A stretch of DNA of 47,009 nucleotides from a virus. The stretch spans positions 1-47,009 of the IMG/VR virus record IMGVR_UViG_3300028610_001751; one strand, written 5' to 3'. Positions within the stretch are counted from its first letter, which is position 1. Each line of letters starts with the position of its first letter. Below the pieces are notes generated by a model. That model had not been told where the DNA came from, searched no databases, and saw only the letters and a program-made list of their open reading frames with translations. A program made the position numbers and the translations under genes. Positions 22,436-31,696 of this stretch are shown here, piece after piece.

Positions 22436-23719
22436 CTAGTCCTTCTTCTTGCCCTTGGCCGCGCGGATCAGGGCCTTCTCTTCAGCCTCCGGCAGGCTCT
22501 CGAGGTCGAAGTCGAGCGAGCTCGCGACCTTGGCGAGGTCCTCGCCCTTCACGATCGCACGCTTGAGCCGCGCCATGATCTTCGTCCGCCTGCCCTTCGG
22601 CAGGCTCTTGAACGAGGCGGGGGGGCGCCCGCCGGTGCGTTTCTGCCCCGGATCCGCCTCAGATCCGCCCCGCGCAGCCGGTGATGCATTTGCATCAGGA
22701 AGTGATGCATTCTCGCCTCCCGGTGCCTGGCGGCCGTTTTCGCCGTAGGCGGCCTGCACCTGGGCGGCGTAGGACTGCTCGTTTTCGGCTACCTGCCCGG
22801 GCGTGAGCTCCTGCTCGGGCTGGAGGAGCTCGAGGTAGCGCTCGATCGACTCGGCGGAGACGCTGCCCTCTTGCTTCATCGAGAGCTCGATCGCCTTCTC
22901 GCGCAGATCGAGCGCGCTCGGGCCCGCCGCGCGCGACGTCTTGCGCCCGTGCTTGGACTCGAACATCCCGTCCACGAGGTCGTCGAAGTCGAACTCCCCG
23001 GTGTTCCAGGCGGCCTTCAGGAGCTCCAAGTCGCCGGCGTAGGTGCCGTTCCCCGACTGGATCGCGCTCTGGAGCTCGCGGTCGACCATGCCGTTCCCGC
23101 GCTCCTTCAAGAGGCGCTGCTGGCTCGTCTTCTTCACGGCGCCGAGCACCTGGGCCTCGATCTCCTGGGCCTGGATCGGATCGATCTCGTCCGCCTCGAG
23201 GCCCTCGATCAAGGTCTGGAGCCGGCTCTCGATCTCGGGGCTGATCTCCGTGTCCCCCTCGAACGTGTACGCACCGGTCGCTAGGCGGTCCTGGACCCCG
23301 TCCATGACGCTCCGGCGCGCGCGCGTGAGCGCCTGCTCTTGGAGCCGCTGATGCTCCTCCTGGATGAACTGCTGGCGGTGCTGCGGCGAGAGCCGGGAAG
23401 CTATCTCCTTGGTCTGCGCGACGCGCCGCTCGAGCGGGGAGACTTGCTGCATCTCGCCGGCGAGAGCCTCCGGGTTGAGCCCGAGGGGCCCGACACCGCC
23501 CCCCTGGACCGTGCGCCGGACCGCTCCCTCGGTGGCCCCCTGGAGCTCCTCGGTGCCGATCTCCTCGATCTGGCGCATCTGGGCGTCGCGGATGGCGGCC
23601 TCGTACTCCTCGCGCTTCTTGTCCTCCTTCTCCTGCCGACGGCGCTTGTTGCCGGCGAGCCCGACCTGGACTCCCCGATCCATCCCCCTCGAGAACCCCC
23701 TGGGGCTGATGTACGGCAT
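22436..23719 (-). CDS. Internal virion protein, glutamine-rich helical
   Basis: 427 aa from the ATG at 23719; the frame is open further upstream but overlaps the 189-aa gene. Basic N terminus (NKRRRQEKEDKKREEYE), long Gln/Glu-rich helical core (LSPQHRQQFIQEEHQRLQEQ), disordered Gly/Pro region at about 335-370, and a basic helical end (RRTKIMARLKRAIVKG). Order with the 189-aa and 1,844-aa genes mirrors the gp14-gp15-gp16 ejection trio of T7-like phages, so it is the likely second ejection protein. Assignment by position and composition. Confidence 0.65.
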   Translation of the reverse strand: MPYISPRGFSRGMDRGVQVGLAGNKRRRQEKEDKKREEYEAAIRDAQMRQIEEIGTEELQGATEGAVRRTVQGGGVGPLGLNPEALAGEMQQVSPLERRVAQTKEIASRLSPQHRQQFIQEEHQRLQEQALTRARRSVMDGVQDRLATGAYTFEGDTEISPEIESRLQTLIEGLEADEIDPIQAQEIEAQVLGAVKKTSQQRLLKERGNGMVDRELQSAIQSGNGTYAGDLELLKAAWNTGEFDFDDLVDGMFESKHGRKTSRAAGPSALDLREKAIELSMKQEGSVSAESIERYLELLQPEQELTPGQVAENEQSYAAQVQAAYGENGRQAPGGENASLPDANASPAARGGSEADPGQKRTGGRPPASFKSLPKGRRTKIMARLKRAIVKGEDLAKVASSLDFDLESLPEAEEKALIRAAKGKKKD

Positions 23720-23721
23720 GG

Positions 23722-24291
23722 CTAGATCGCTGCCGCGAGGCCAATGCCGGCCGCGGTCCCAAGGACATCTCCGAAGATTCCCTCCTGCTGGGGTACGAGC
23801 CCCGCAAGTTGAGTCGAAAGGCCGGCCTGCGAGGAGCCCCGCTGCTGGTCGAGTCGCGCGAGCTGGAATCTGCCCTGCCCCTGGACCTCGCCCTTCCGGG
23901 TGGCGAGTTGCGAGAAGAGGCCGGCCATGGACGAGTCGATGGACTCCAGATCGCGCGTGAGGCTCGACTGGATCCCCATGCGGGCCTGATCGAGCGCTGT
24001 CGTGCCGTACTTGCCGCCGGCACCGTAGCGCAGGGTCGCGAGGCCCTGCAGCTTCGTGCTGCGGTCCTTGGCGTCGCGACGCGCGCCGCGACTGATCGAG
24101 CTGGTCTTGCGCTCGGCGGCCTCGAGGCCGGCCGTCTGGGCTTCGACGCCAGCACCGATCTCGCCCCTGGCGGCGGTGAAGCCGGCGTCGAGCTCCCCGC
24201 GCGCCTGGCCGATGTACTTCTTCCGCTTGCCGAAGGTCTCGCCAGGGTCCTCGCCGAAGATCGAGTCCTTGAGGTCGCCGAAGAATCCCAT
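23722..24291 (-). CDS. Internal virion protein, gp14-like
   Basis: 189 aa. Begins GFFGDLKDSIFG, followed by Ala/Gly/Gln-rich helices (ARGELDAGFTAARGEIGAG; QGRFQLARLDQQRGSSQAG) and a hydrophobic C terminus (FGDVLGTAAGIGLAAAI). Small, Ala/Gly-rich, amphipathic proteins of this kind are the first ejected internal protein (outer-membrane pore) in podoviruses. ATG overlaps the upstream stop (TAATG). Confidence 0.65.
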   Translation of the reverse strand: MGFFGDLKDSIFGEDPGETFGKRKKYIGQARGELDAGFTAARGEIGAGVEAQTAGLEAAERKTSSISRGARRDAKDRSTKLQGLATLRYGAGGKYGTTALDQARMGIQSSLTRDLESIDSSMAGLFSQLATRKGEVQGQGRFQLARLDQQRGSSQAGLSTQLAGLVPQQEGIFGDVLGTAAGIGLAAAI

Positions 24292-24749
24292 TATGCACCT
24301 ACCTGCCCTGCGCTCAGGGCGTCAAGAAGCCGATTCACCTTGTCGAGCACGGTGGCCATGTCGCTCGCCGTAACGCCGCTCACGTCTCCGCCAGGATCCA
24401 CTGTGCCGCCCGTGGAGTCCACAAGGCGCGCGATTGAATCGCCCACGACGCTGGCCACCCGCCCCTGGGTGTCCAGGCCGAGGCTTGGGCCGAGGGCCAC
24501 CTCGAGATCCCCGCCCTTCCCGATCTTCAGGCCGGCCCCCCGCAGGAGCTCGGTGAGCTTCTTCGCGAGGGGCAGGGACAGGGAGAGCGTCACCCGGCCG
24601 TCCTTGTCCGTCTCCAGTGCCTCGGGATCGAGATCGAGCTCGGTTTGGCGCTTGTTCTCGCGCCGGCGCGTCCGCCGGTCTGCGCCGAGCATCCCGCGCC
24701 CGACGCGGTCGGCCGTCCGGCGAGACTTGCGCTTGTCCTGGCGAACCAT
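24291..24749 (-). CDS. Tail-associated protein
   Basis: 152 aa. Very basic N terminus (QDKRKSRRTADRVGRG), then beta-type repeats (GRVTLSLSLPLAKKLTELL; LEVALGPSLGLDTQGRVASVV) like the adhesin-style 'LGLDTQGRVA' strands of phage fibres, and a Gly/Asp-rich end with a short helix. Coupled by TGATG and TAATG overlaps between the giant tail protein and the internal virion gene. Role inferred from position. Confidence 0.6.
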   Translation of the reverse strand: MVRQDKRKSRRTADRVGRGMLGADRRTRRRENKRQTELDLDPEALETDKDGRVTLSLSLPLAKKLTELLRGAGLKIGKGGDLEVALGPSLGLDTQGRVASVVGDSIARLVDSTGGTVDPGGDVSGVTASDMATVLDKVNRLLDALSAGQVGA

Positions 24750-27700
24750 CAGTCGGCCGTCCTCACGCGCTTGCGGCCCGCGCGGAAGGCCATAACCGAG
24801 GCCTCCTCGATGGCGAACCGCTGGTTCATGGAGGCGTTCAGGATGCGCAGGAAGACGTAGGAGCCCCGCACGCGCGTCCGCATCATGGGGTTGCGCCCCG
24901 GCCCCAGGCCTCCGGTGTGCATCGCCACGCCGGGCACCGTGGGCTCGTCGGACGAGAAGAGCTCGTAGCTGGCGCCGTCCTGCTCGTCGGCCAGCACCAC
25001 GCGCGGGCCCACGTAGCGCATCTCCTGGGTGACATCGGAGCTAGCGAGAGAGCCGATCAGGACGCGCGCGTCGATCGCGACCATGTCGTCGTCCTTGGCG
25101 TCGCGGTCCCAGCGCCGCACAAAGCCGTCCTCCCCTCCGATCAGCAGCACGCGGTCGTCGGCTGCGTCGGCGTCGTGGTTCAAAACCGCGGTGGGCTGGG
25201 GGCCGGTGTCGCTGGCGTTGCCGATCACGTCCTCCCAGGGCGCCACGACCTTCGTGTCCCAGAACCAATGCGTGAGCACGGAGCCCGACGGGGCGCCGAA
25301 GGGCATCTGGAAGATGTGGATCCCCTCGTCGTCGTCGTTCCAGGCCATGCGGATGTAGTTGGCCGCCAGGTCGACGTTGCGCAGCCGGCGCTCGATGTTG
25401 CCCAGCGTGAGACGCTCCCAGCCGCCGCCGGCGTGGACCTTGTAGAGCCCGCCCCTCGAGCCGAAGACGTACGCGTTGCCGTCGGGGTCCTTGGCCCACG
25501 CCCGCCCGAACGCGCCGCCCCACTCGTCCGAGAGCAAGTCCCACTCTCCGCCATCGCCCGGGTCTCCGGTGAGCCACCACGCGGAGTGATCGCAGAGGAA
25601 AAGGGCTACGTCGTCGCTGAAGGGAACGAACCCGTTGATGATGTCGCGCGCCATCCCCGGGCCGACGAGGTTGGCGCCACCGATCGCCGCCGAAGGATCA
25701 CGGTCGGGCGGGAAGTTGTCATAGTTGCGAAGGTCCCCTTTCTTGGAAAACTGCCAGTTGAACGCCTCGTTCAGAAGCCCGGGGGCCCTGGCGGCGAAGA
25801 GGCGATCGTTCCACTTCTCCAAGATCCGGCAGCCGTGCGGTGGGCGCCCGCTGGCGGTGCTCTCGAGCAGCGTGACGTCGTCGTCGCGCGGGTCGTACAC
25901 CTGGAGGTCGGAAACCCCGTCGGTCATCACGATCTCGCCCTGGATCGCCTGCGCGCGGTAGTAGGGGGCCGTGGCGGCCAGAGCTCCGCTCGCGCCCGTG
26001 GGTTCCGCGGGGGCGCCGCCGTCAACCGCGAACGTCCGGATGCCTCCATTGCCCGCGATGCCCAGGAGCGCGAACGTGCGCGGCGTTCCGGCGGTGGCGG
26101 TCTGGGTCACGAGGCGGACCTTGTAGACGGTTGGATCGCCGGCGGTTCCCCCGTCGTCCGTGAAGGCGTACACGAACCGCGCCAGGTCGTCGGTCAAGTC
26201 CCCCTCGTAGTCGGGGATGTTCGGGTCGACGGCGATGGCGGTGGCCTCGCGCCCCGTGAGCGTCACGTCCGAGAGCAGCGTCCCCGTGGGGCTGTAGACG
26301 CGCAGCGTGTTCGTCGTGTTCGAGATCGGCACGTACAGGTTGTCGAACTTGTCGATCGCGATCTGAGGGAGGTTGTAGGCCGTCGCCGTCGGGGCCGCCG
26401 CAACGCCCCAGGCGCCGTCCGACTCGTCCGCGCTTACGGTGTCACCCTCGTCGATGAGCAGGCAGACGTCGACGATCTCCTCGGACCCCGCGAAGAAGGT
26501 GGAGCGCGCGCCCACCGAATAGATATTGCCGTCCGAATTCACGATGACGTCGCCGCCCAGCCCGTTGACGCGGTCCGCCGAAGCGTCGTTGTCCTGGTCG
26601 GCCTGCACGAAGCTATTGATGCTCCAGACGAGCTTTCCCGCTGGAGTCCACTTCGCCACGAGGTTGTGCGAGCTGCCGATGAGCGCGTAGGCGCTTGCGG
26701 CGCCGTCCGGCGGCGGGCCGGGGTTGTAGTCGGAGTTTCCGTCCACGTTCGCGAAGGGGTGCGTCAGCGTGTCGGAGCTTCCCGGGAGTAGGTGAGCGAC
26801 CCCGTACTTGTGGTGCAGGTACCCCTCGATCCGCGTCTCCTCGGTGTCGCTCTGGTCGGCCGCGGGAATGTCGGGGTGCGTTTCGTGCGAGAGGATCTTG
26901 CCTCCGCCCACGAGCGTCGACACAACCCCGCCGGCGTAGTTGGTCTCGTCGTCGTCGGTGCGGTCGCGCCGATCGAGCACGATGATCTCCAGAATGTCGC
27001 CGAGGAGGTACGTCGTTCCGTCTGATCCGATAAGCGACCGAACCAGGGTCGTGTTCACCTCCCCCTCGTACCGGTCCACCACCCTGCCGTTGATCTTCAG
27101 GTGCGAGCGCGTGACGGCGGAATCGGCGGCTTCGACCGCGCCGTCATACTGGATGGTGACGATGGCGAGATCGTTGACGTTGTCAAACGAGCCCTCCAGC
27201 ACGTTCCCGCCGGTGCCCGCTCCCGTGTCTCCGGCGTCGAAGGCGGCAAGGTGGCGTATGTCCCCCGCGGACGCGCCGGCGGCGCTGTCCTCGTTCGCAA
27301 TGAGGGTATGGTCCGTCTCCGAGATCACTTCTTGGTGCAGCACGGCTCGCGCCGTGGCCGCGTTCTCCGGCCGGCAGACGATGAAGGCCGTGAACATCGA
27401 ACCCGCGTACGCCGGAAAGAGCGTCTTCTGCTGGTCGGCGAAGGCTTCGGTTACCGACGGGTTGGCCTCGGTCCGCATGGCGTCCGTCGTTCCGTTGAAC
27501 CGGACACCGGGCCAGATGGCATGAGCACGCTTGATGTAGGACGGCGCGGTGTCCCCGCCGGCCGTGTTCGCGAAAAGGTGCCGCCCGTTCCCCGAGCGGT
27601 CCTCCCAGCGCAGCACCTTGGCGAAGTCGTCGAGGTTTCCGGAGACGTCGAACTCCCCGATGTCCTCGGGCGCCTGCCAGCGCCAGAGTCGCTGCTGCCA

Positions 27701-28588
27701 GTCGGGCAAGTCGAACGGCGTCCAGTCCACGAGCACGGGCGTCGTGTTTGGGAACTTGGGGTTCGGTCCACGCTGGAAAACCTCCACACTCCCCGTACCC
27801 TCCGTCCCGTCGTTCTCGTGGCACGTGACGATCGAGCCGTCCTCCTTGATGTCCATCCCGTTGACCGGGTAGGCGACGAGGAACTCCTGGGTGAGCAGAG
27901 GCTCGGCGGCGTCGAGGGCGTCGTACACGCGGACGTAGCTCGTCTTCGTGTCCGGCTCGTTCTGCGCGGTGTAGAGCTTGTCCTGGCGCACCTTGCCGCG
28001 TTCCACGTAGGCGTTGATCTCCTGCGTCCAGGCGATCTCGACCTTGTCCTCGGGGAGCTGGGTGAGCTTCCAGATGCGGCCGAGGTCCTGGCGGCGGCCG
28101 GCCGAGACGCCGGCGTAGATGTCCCCGAGCTCGTCGACGTGCAGGAAGCGGACGATGTCCTCCTCGTCCTTCGTCGGGAGCGGGAACTGCCACACGACGA
28201 CCCCGTCCGGGTTGAGCTTGACGATCGCCGAATTGCCGTCGAGAGCGTACACGTTGCCCTGGTCGTCGACGGTGCCGCGAAGCGTCGAGGCGGCCTCGGA
28301 GGGCACGGCGTTGCTCCATTCGGTCGACTCCGCCCCAGCGGTGAAGTCGAACGTCACGGCGCGGTTGTCGAAGACCACCTGGGCGAGCTCGGCGACCTTG
28401 GATCCCATTACGAGCGTCGAGCTATTCGCACGGCTCATACCGGAGCGCTGCGCCATCCGGACTCGCCCGTTGGTGGGGTCTTGGCTGCGCATGTTGCGCG
28501 CTTCCCTCGTCGTGTCCGGGCTCTGCTTCGAGAACGCCTGGAAGTCGGAGATCCCCTTGAGGGGCATCGGCAGGGGGAGCTCTGTCAC
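24749..28588 (-). CDS. Giant tail protein: beta-propeller interrupted by a lectin-like domain
   Basis: 1,279 aa from a GTG at 28588 (GTGA overlap). The N terminus (SPDTTREARNMRSQDPTNGR) matches the opening of large podovirus stem/nozzle-like tail proteins. Propeller-type strands follow (GNVYALDGNSAIVKLNPDG). Residues 300-612 look like an inserted concanavalin A-like domain: DDFAKVLRWEDRSGNGRH at its start and IEGYLHHKYGVAHLLPG at its end, both hallmarks of phage/bacterial LamG folds. Propeller strands resume (HNLVAKWTPAGKLVWSINS) and continue to the C terminus. Likely nozzle with a glycan-binding insert. Confidence 0.75.
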   Translation of the reverse strand: MTELPLPMPLKGISDFQAFSKQSPDTTREARNMRSQDPTNGRVRMAQRSGMSRANSSTLVMGSKVAELAQVVFDNRAVTFDFTAGAESTEWSNAVPSEAASTLRGTVDDQGNVYALDGNSAIVKLNPDGVVVWQFPLPTKDEEDIVRFLHVDELGDIYAGVSAGRRQDLGRIWKLTQLPEDKVEIAWTQEINAYVERGKVRQDKLYTAQNEPDTKTSYVRVYDALDAAEPLLTQEFLVAYPVNGMDIKEDGSIVTCHENDGTEGTGSVEVFQRGPNPKFPNTTPVLVDWTPFDLPDWQQRLWRWQAPEDIGEFDVSGNLDDFAKVLRWEDRSGNGRHLFANTAGGDTAPSYIKRAHAIWPGVRFNGTTDAMRTEANPSVTEAFADQQKTLFPAYAGSMFTAFIVCRPENAATARAVLHQEVISETDHTLIANEDSAAGASAGDIRHLAAFDAGDTGAGTGGNVLEGSFDNVNDLAIVTIQYDGAVEAADSAVTRSHLKINGRVVDRYEGEVNTTLVRSLIGSDGTTYLLGDILEIIVLDRRDRTDDDETNYAGGVVSTLVGGGKILSHETHPDIPAADQSDTEETRIEGYLHHKYGVAHLLPGSSDTLTHPFANVDGNSDYNPGPPPDGAASAYALIGSSHNLVAKWTPAGKLVWSINSFVQADQDNDASADRVNGLGGDVIVNSDGNIYSVGARSTFFAGSEEIVDVCLLIDEGDTVSADESDGAWGVAAAPTATAYNLPQIAIDKFDNLYVPISNTTNTLRVYSPTGTLLSDVTLTGREATAIAVDPNIPDYEGDLTDDLARFVYAFTDDGGTAGDPTVYKVRLVTQTATAGTPRTFALLGIAGNGGIRTFAVDGGAPAEPTGASGALAATAPYYRAQAIQGEIVMTDGVSDLQVYDPRDDDVTLLESTASGRPPHGCRILEKWNDRLFAARAPGLLNEAFNWQFSKKGDLRNYDNFPPDRDPSAAIGGANLVGPGMARDIINGFVPFSDDVALFLCDHSAWWLTGDPGDGGEWDLLSDEWGGAFGRAWAKDPDGNAYVFGSRGGLYKVHAGGGWERLTLGNIERRLRNVDLAANYIRMAWNDDDEGIHIFQMPFGAPSGSVLTHWFWDTKVVAPWEDVIGNASDTGPQPTAVLNHDADAADDRVLLIGGEDGFVRRWDRDAKDDDMVAIDARVLIGSLASSDVTQEMRYVGPRVVLADEQDGASYELFSSDEPTVPGVAMHTGGLGPGRNPMMRTRVRGSYVFLRILNASMNQRFAIEEASVMAFRAGRKRVRTAD

Positions 28589-28824
28589 TTGCCGGCCCCC
28601 GAGTAGATCCCGGCCTCCCGAACAAAGGCGGCGGCCACCTTCGTCCCGAGAGGCGTCATCTTCATTAGCCGCCCCCCATCCCAATCCTTTGGGCCCGTGT
28701 ACTTCATCCAGCCGCGCCGAATGAGCATCCGTTGCGCCTCGTCCGGAATGTGCACAGTCCCGTCCTCTCCGTTCAGCTCGATCGCGTCGAGCCAGCCGAT
28801 CAAGAATCCGTCCAGGGCGTTCAT
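28585..28824 (-). CDS. Small hypothetical virion-region protein
   Basis: 79 aa, alpha/beta with a winged-helix-like feel (EAQRMLIRRGWMKYTG; GGRLMKMTPLGTKVAAAFV), but no confident family. ATG overlaps the adaptor stop; stop overlaps the giant tail gene start. Could be a small tail-assembly or regulatory protein. Confidence 0.6.
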   Translation of the reverse strand: MNALDGFLIGWLDAIELNGEDGTVHIPDEAQRMLIRRGWMKYTGPKDWDGGRLMKMTPLGTKVAAAFVREAGIYSGAGK

Positions 28825-29819
28825 TACGTCGGTGCGTCCACTTCGGTCGAGAGGAGTTTGCGATAGCCGCGCGGCATCCGTTGAACCGCGCCGCCCTTCA
28901 GCGGGCCCATGGTGGGCTGGATGAGTCCGTCCTGTTTCTTGGCGGAGTGCCACAGGCGCCCCTCCATGAAACGGTCCAAGAGGTCGTCGATGCTTGGCTT
29001 GCCGGCCTCTTCGCCCTCTTCGTACCCCAGGGCGATCATGCGGCAGAGGCGAATCAGGACCGAGTTGACGAGCGGCCGGTCGGCAGGGATCGGGACCGCC
29101 GCCGTTTCCTCGTCCGCGACGACGATGCGCCGGCGGTAGAAGAGAGAGAAGGCCTCGACGTCGTTGTCTTGCGGCGTGGGCCAGATGTCGAGCAGCGGGA
29201 AGGCTCCGCCGTCCGCGGTCACGTCCCAGTTGACGAAGCCGTAGTAGTTCCACGAGCTCGAGACGTCCACCTGGCTCGTGCGCTTGCGCAAGAGGTCGGC
29301 CGCGGTCGTCCACTTCATCCCGTTGATTACGCTGTTCGTGGCGCTGATCGTGATCGCCTGGAGGAAGTCGGAGGGGAGCGCGACCGAGTCGTTCGGGATG
29401 CGCCCGACGATGTCCGCGGAGCCGTCCGCGGCGGCGCCCAGGCCATCACCCAGGAGGACGATATTGTCGTCGTCGGTCCGGCTGGCAATCTCGAACGTGG
29501 ACCCGAAGTTGTTCGCTGCGATGACGACGCCGGTGCCGGCCGTCACCTCGAGGCGATCACCCGTGAGGAAGTCCCAGCCGGCAAAGGCTCCGGTGAGCGT
29601 GACGGTGCGCGTGGCGTGGGTGTAGGTGGCATTCGTGACCACCACGATGCCGCGCAGATCGAGGCGCGTCTGCCGGCTGCCCAGGAAACGCCAGGTGTGC
29701 ATCCCCGACAGGAGGTCGGCGCCCTCCTTGACGATGTCCATGGGCGTGAGCTCGGGCGCGAGGTCGCCGCCGAGGACGTGGCGGATGTGCCGTAGCAGAT
29801 CCGAATTCCGCAGGACCAT
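28824..29819 (-). CDS. Head-to-tail adaptor / tail tubular protein A-like
   Basis: 331 aa from the ATG at 29819 (GGGAGG upstream). Begins with helices (RNSDLLRHIRHVLGGDLAPE), then a beta insertion (YTHATRTVTLTGAFAGWDFL; RLEVTAGTG), and a helical C-terminal half (VLIRLCRMIALGYEEGEEAG). The SDFLQ and YYGFVNW segments and size fit the gp11/gp4-like adaptor ring of podoviruses. It follows terminator 29836-29887 and heads the tail operon. Confidence 0.65.
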   Translation of the reverse strand: MVLRNSDLLRHIRHVLGGDLAPELTPMDIVKEGADLLSGMHTWRFLGSRQTRLDLRGIVVVTNATYTHATRTVTLTGAFAGWDFLTGDRLEVTAGTGVVIAANNFGSTFEIASRTDDDNIVLLGDGLGAAADGSADIVGRIPNDSVALPSDFLQAITISATNSVINGMKWTTAADLLRKRTSQVDVSSSWNYYGFVNWDVTADGGAFPLLDIWPTPQDNDVEAFSLFYRRRIVVADEETAAVPIPADRPLVNSVLIRLCRMIALGYEEGEEAGKPSIDDLLDRFMEGRLWHSAKKQDGLIQPTMGPLKGGAVQRMPRGYRKLLSTEVDAPT

Positions 29820-29835
29820 GAGCGGCCTCCCGAGA

Positions 29836-29887
29836 AGAAAGAAAAGGTGCGCCCCCAACCCGCCCGCAAGAACGGGCCGGGGACGCG
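29836..29887 (-). terminator. Rho-independent terminator after the capsid block
   Basis: On the minus strand a GC-rich hairpin (GCGTCCCC...GGGGGCGC outer, GCCCG/CGGGC inner, loop TTCTTG, one asymmetric bulge) is followed by CCTTTTCTTTC. It starts about 20 nt after the stop of the 174-aa gene, separating capsid transcripts from the tail operon. Confidence 0.75.
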
Positions 29888-29906
29888 GAGAGACGTGCTA
29901 GTCGGC

Positions 29907-30431
29907 CTAGGTCTCCAGGAAGATCGAGCCGAATCCGTGGATGCCGTCGAACGCCACGAAGCCGGCGGTCGGCGTGGTGGGCGTGGTGACGACACCGAGC
30001 GAGATGCCGAGAATCTTGTGATTGAGGGCCACAGTTCCCGGAACGTCGTAGGTCAAGGCGTTCGCCTCGACGGAAACGTCGATGATGAGCTCATCGTACG
30101 CAGCCGCCGAGCCGCCCCCCGTCGTGTGGACGAGGGCCGAGACTCGCTGCGACGCCACGATGACATCGAACTCGTCGTTGTCTGCGATGATCCCGGGGGT
30201 GACGCCAAAGAAACCATGCGCCTCCTGGGCCGTCGCGGGGTCGATGACGTTGGCAAAACCGGAGTCGTCGCCCCCGTCGTCGAGGTTGTCGCTCACGTCG
30301 CCGTCGCTGTTAGCGAGGTCGAACATCACGATGTCGCCGGCCAGGAACGCGGCCCGTGCGATCACGGGAACCGTGTGCGTCATCACACGCATCCCAATTC
30401 CAGGCCCGCCGGTCGGTTGAAGAATAAACAT
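29907..30431 (-). CDS. Capsid-associated (decoration/cement-like) protein candidate
   Basis: 174 aa, strong AAGGAGG site before ATG 30431. All-beta composition with acidic loops (FDLANSDGDVSDNLDDGGDD), alternating hydrophobic strands and a Gly-rich end (GFVAFDGIHGFGSIFLE). It lies 39 nt downstream of the capsid gene and is closed off by a terminator, the usual site for a highly expressed head decoration protein. Function is inferred from position. Confidence 0.6.
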   Translation of the reverse strand: MFILQPTGGPGIGMRVMTHTVPVIARAAFLAGDIVMFDLANSDGDVSDNLDDGGDDSGFANVIDPATAQEAHGFFGVTPGIIADNDEFDVIVASQRVSALVHTTGGGSAAAYDELIIDVSVEANALTYDVPGTVALNHKILGISLGVVTTPTTPTAGFVAFDGIHGFGSIFLET

Positions 30432-30470
30432 CCCTTGGAACCTCCTTACGGTTCTTGGGACCGAGGACGC

Positions 30471-31658
30471 CTACGAGGTGTAGACGGCTCCGGTCGGGGA
30501 AAGGATGCCCTGGCGCTGGCGCGACGGGAACATCAGGTTGTACCAGACCGCGACGGGCATGACCCACGTGTCGGGAACGTTGTGGTGCTTGGTGACTTCG
30601 TACTTGTAGAAGTACCGCTGCACGTGGAACACGGGGTAGAGATACTCCGCGTTGACGCAGTAGTACCGGGGTCCACGGTCCGCGCTCGCCTCGGTGAACT
30701 CGTCGAGGAGAGCGGTGCCCGCGGCGTTCGAGTAGAGGGCGAGGCCCTCGAGCACGGACGCGCGCTGGATCGGGATCCCGTAATACTGCGGGTCCGGATA
30801 GGCCGGGTCTTGAGGCCCGGCGACGAAGTGGTCCTGCGACGAGCGCAGGAGCCGCTTGTAGATCGAACGGCCGCGTTTGGTCGTCACGATCATTTGCTTG
30901 TTGTACCGGGGGTCCTCCCAGTATTGCTTCATCGTCGGCGGTTGCTCGAACGTCAGATTTTCCATCAGATCGTCGAACGCCGAGAAGATGCCGCCTTCCG
31001 CGGTGGCGCTGTCCGCCGTGTACCGCTGCTGCTGCGGGGTGAACCGGCCGTTGACCGACGCGGCCCCCGGAGTGATCCCGCCGATGGTGGTGAAGGCTGC
31101 CGAGCTCTGCGGATCGAACAGGCCGTCGGTGTCTTCGTTGATGATCGCCGGGATCGAGAACGGCTCGGTGCCGGCCGTCGCTTCCATGTCCGCCGGGAAG
31201 GGGACTTGCCAGAGCAAGGCCTCGAGCCCGTTCCAGATCGAGCCCCACATGAGGGTCTCTTTCTCGTTGCGGATGTTGACGTACTCGTGGAAACGAGCGT
31301 CCTCGGTGCCGTAGGAGATAATCTCGTTGTTGATGATCTCCTGTTCGACCCACGCCATATGCGCGAGCGTGTAGCGCCATTCGACCTGAACTTTGTTCAG
31401 GCGTTGCGGGTTCTTCCAGTTGTGATTCGCACCGGGGAGGTACGTCTCGAAGGTCCCGTTGTCGCGGAAGATGACCGACTCGCGGATGTTCGCTCCGCCC
31501 TGGATCATCTTCTTCTTCGACTTCTTGCCCTGGAGCAAGCGGCCGAACCAATAGGTGTTTTCAACCGCCTCCATCACCAGGGACATCGGTCCCGTGACGT
31601 AGGTCGGTCCGGTGCCTTCAACGAAATCGTTGAAGTCCGTGAGTGCAGTTCCAGACAT
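30471..31658 (-). CDS. Major capsid protein
   Basis: 395 aa, GGAGG ribosome site. Composition and layout fit an HK97-fold capsid subunit of podoviruses: N-terminal arm and helix, a beta E-loop (FRDNGTFETYLPGANHNW), a long spine-like helix region (VEWRYTLAHMAWVEQEIINN), and an aromatic C-terminal domain (YYCVNAEYLYPVFHVQRYFY). It is preceded by a scaffold-like gene and followed by a decoration-like gene. No protease gene is seen, so processing may be absent. Confidence 0.8.
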   Translation of the reverse strand: MSGTALTDFNDFVEGTGPTYVTGPMSLVMEAVENTYWFGRLLQGKKSKKKMIQGGANIRESVIFRDNGTFETYLPGANHNWKNPQRLNKVQVEWRYTLAHMAWVEQEIINNEIISYGTEDARFHEYVNIRNEKETLMWGSIWNGLEALLWQVPFPADMEATAGTEPFSIPAIINEDTDGLFDPQSSAAFTTIGGITPGAASVNGRFTPQQQRYTADSATAEGGIFSAFDDLMENLTFEQPPTMKQYWEDPRYNKQMIVTTKRGRSIYKRLLRSSQDHFVAGPQDPAYPDPQYYGIPIQRASVLEGLALYSNAAGTALLDEFTEASADRGPRYYCVNAEYLYPVFHVQRYFYKYEVTKHHNVPDTWVMPVAVWYNLMFPSRQRQGILSPTGAVYTS

Positions 31659-31696
31659 CGCCTGATGCCTCCGAATTGTGAAGCGCTGAGGTTAGA

